Source: Anaerolineae bacterium (lineage in GTDB: Bacteria > Chloroflexota > Anaerolineae > JAADDB01). From it: a DNA stretch of 6,914 bases. Where the stretch lies: the NCBI GenBank assembly GCA_015489285.1, contig WGAA01000072.1, positions 1 through 6,914 on the forward strand, read 5' to 3'. Below the pieces are notes generated by a model. It searched no databases, was not told the DNA's origin, and saw only the letters and a list, made by a program, of their open reading frames with translations. The position numbers were made by a program, and so were the translations under genes. How positions within the stretch are numbered: position 1 is the first letter of the stretch; each line of letters begins with the position of its first letter. Below are positions 6,814-6,914 of the stretch, piece after piece.

Positions 6814-6840
6814 GCTAACGAGTGACGAGTAACGAGTAAC
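6814..6840. repeat. 7-bp tandem repeat, AGTRACG unit
   Basis: Units GCTAACG (6814-6820, imperfect), AGTGACG (6821-6827), AGTAACG (6828-6834) and a partial AGTAAC (6835-6840). It has the same 7-base period and the same G/A alternation at the fourth base as the array at 6715-6741, but a different unit sequence. Confidence 0.82.
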
Positions 6841-6914
6841 CGGATGGCGTGGGTACAAGGTTATCGCCACAGAGCCAAGCTTGTCTTCAAGTCACGCATC
6901 ATGTCATCAACCCA

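Larger units (their letters stand above)
6680..6914. other. Intergenic region upstream of ABC operon
   Basis: No coding sequence is recognisable here on either strand, although the region is only seen to the window edge. It should contain the promoter of the ABC operon. I see no convincing -35/-10 pair; the best -10-like element on the - strand is TATGAT at 6795-6800, without a good -35. The base composition is visibly lower in GC than the genes. The region holds two 7-base-period arrays, one hairpin, and near the right edge (about 6891-6906) a stretch whose reverse complement contains ATGATGCGTGAC, resembling the first array in the opposite orientation. Confidence 0.6.

Noticed and set aside
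6711..6914. CRISPR array or attachment site
   Set aside because: Repeat units are 7 bases with no spacers, and no integrase, tRNA or cas gene is nearby.

Overview
This GC-rich window holds two unrelated blocks that converge tail to tail. On the + strand, from the left edge to about 3334, lies most of one very large gene for a STAND-type signalling ATPase: an NB-ARC P-loop domain, a helical linker, and fourteen WD40 repeats that should fold into two seven-bladed beta-propellers. Its 5' end is missing. The reading frame is open from base 2, and the P-loop lies upstream of the first in-frame ATG at 329, so the true start and any N-terminal effector domain are outside the window.

On the - strand, transcribed right to left from about 6679 to 3285, is a compact three-gene ABC-2 exporter operon: one ATPase (5726-6679) and two paralogous membrane subunits (4489-5709 and 3285-4481). 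The genes are separated by only 16 and 7 bases, so they are very probably co-transcribed and translationally coupled. The natural model is a heterodimeric pore of the two permeases driven by two copies of the ATPase, exporting an unidentified substrate. The last permease overlaps the 3' end of the NB-ARC-WD40 gene by 50 bases, leaving no intergenic space or obvious terminator there.

The remaining 235 bases (6680-6914) contain no gene. They hold the ribosome binding site of the ATPase, two short tandem arrays with a 7-base period but different unit sequences, and between them a perfect 8-bp-stem hairpin.

The NB-ARC-WD40 architecture is common in filamentous cyanobacteria, Chloroflexota and other bacteria with complex signalling. 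The high GC, this protein type and the small 7-base intergenic repeats together suggest Chloroflexota (perhaps Anaerolineae), but no marker gene is present and this is a tentative guess. I found no tRNA, rRNA, CRISPR array, transposase or phage gene. The most interesting points are the truncated STAND protein with an unseen effector end, the convergent overlap that appears to have extended its C-terminus, and the repeat/hairpin cluster upstream of the exporter operon.
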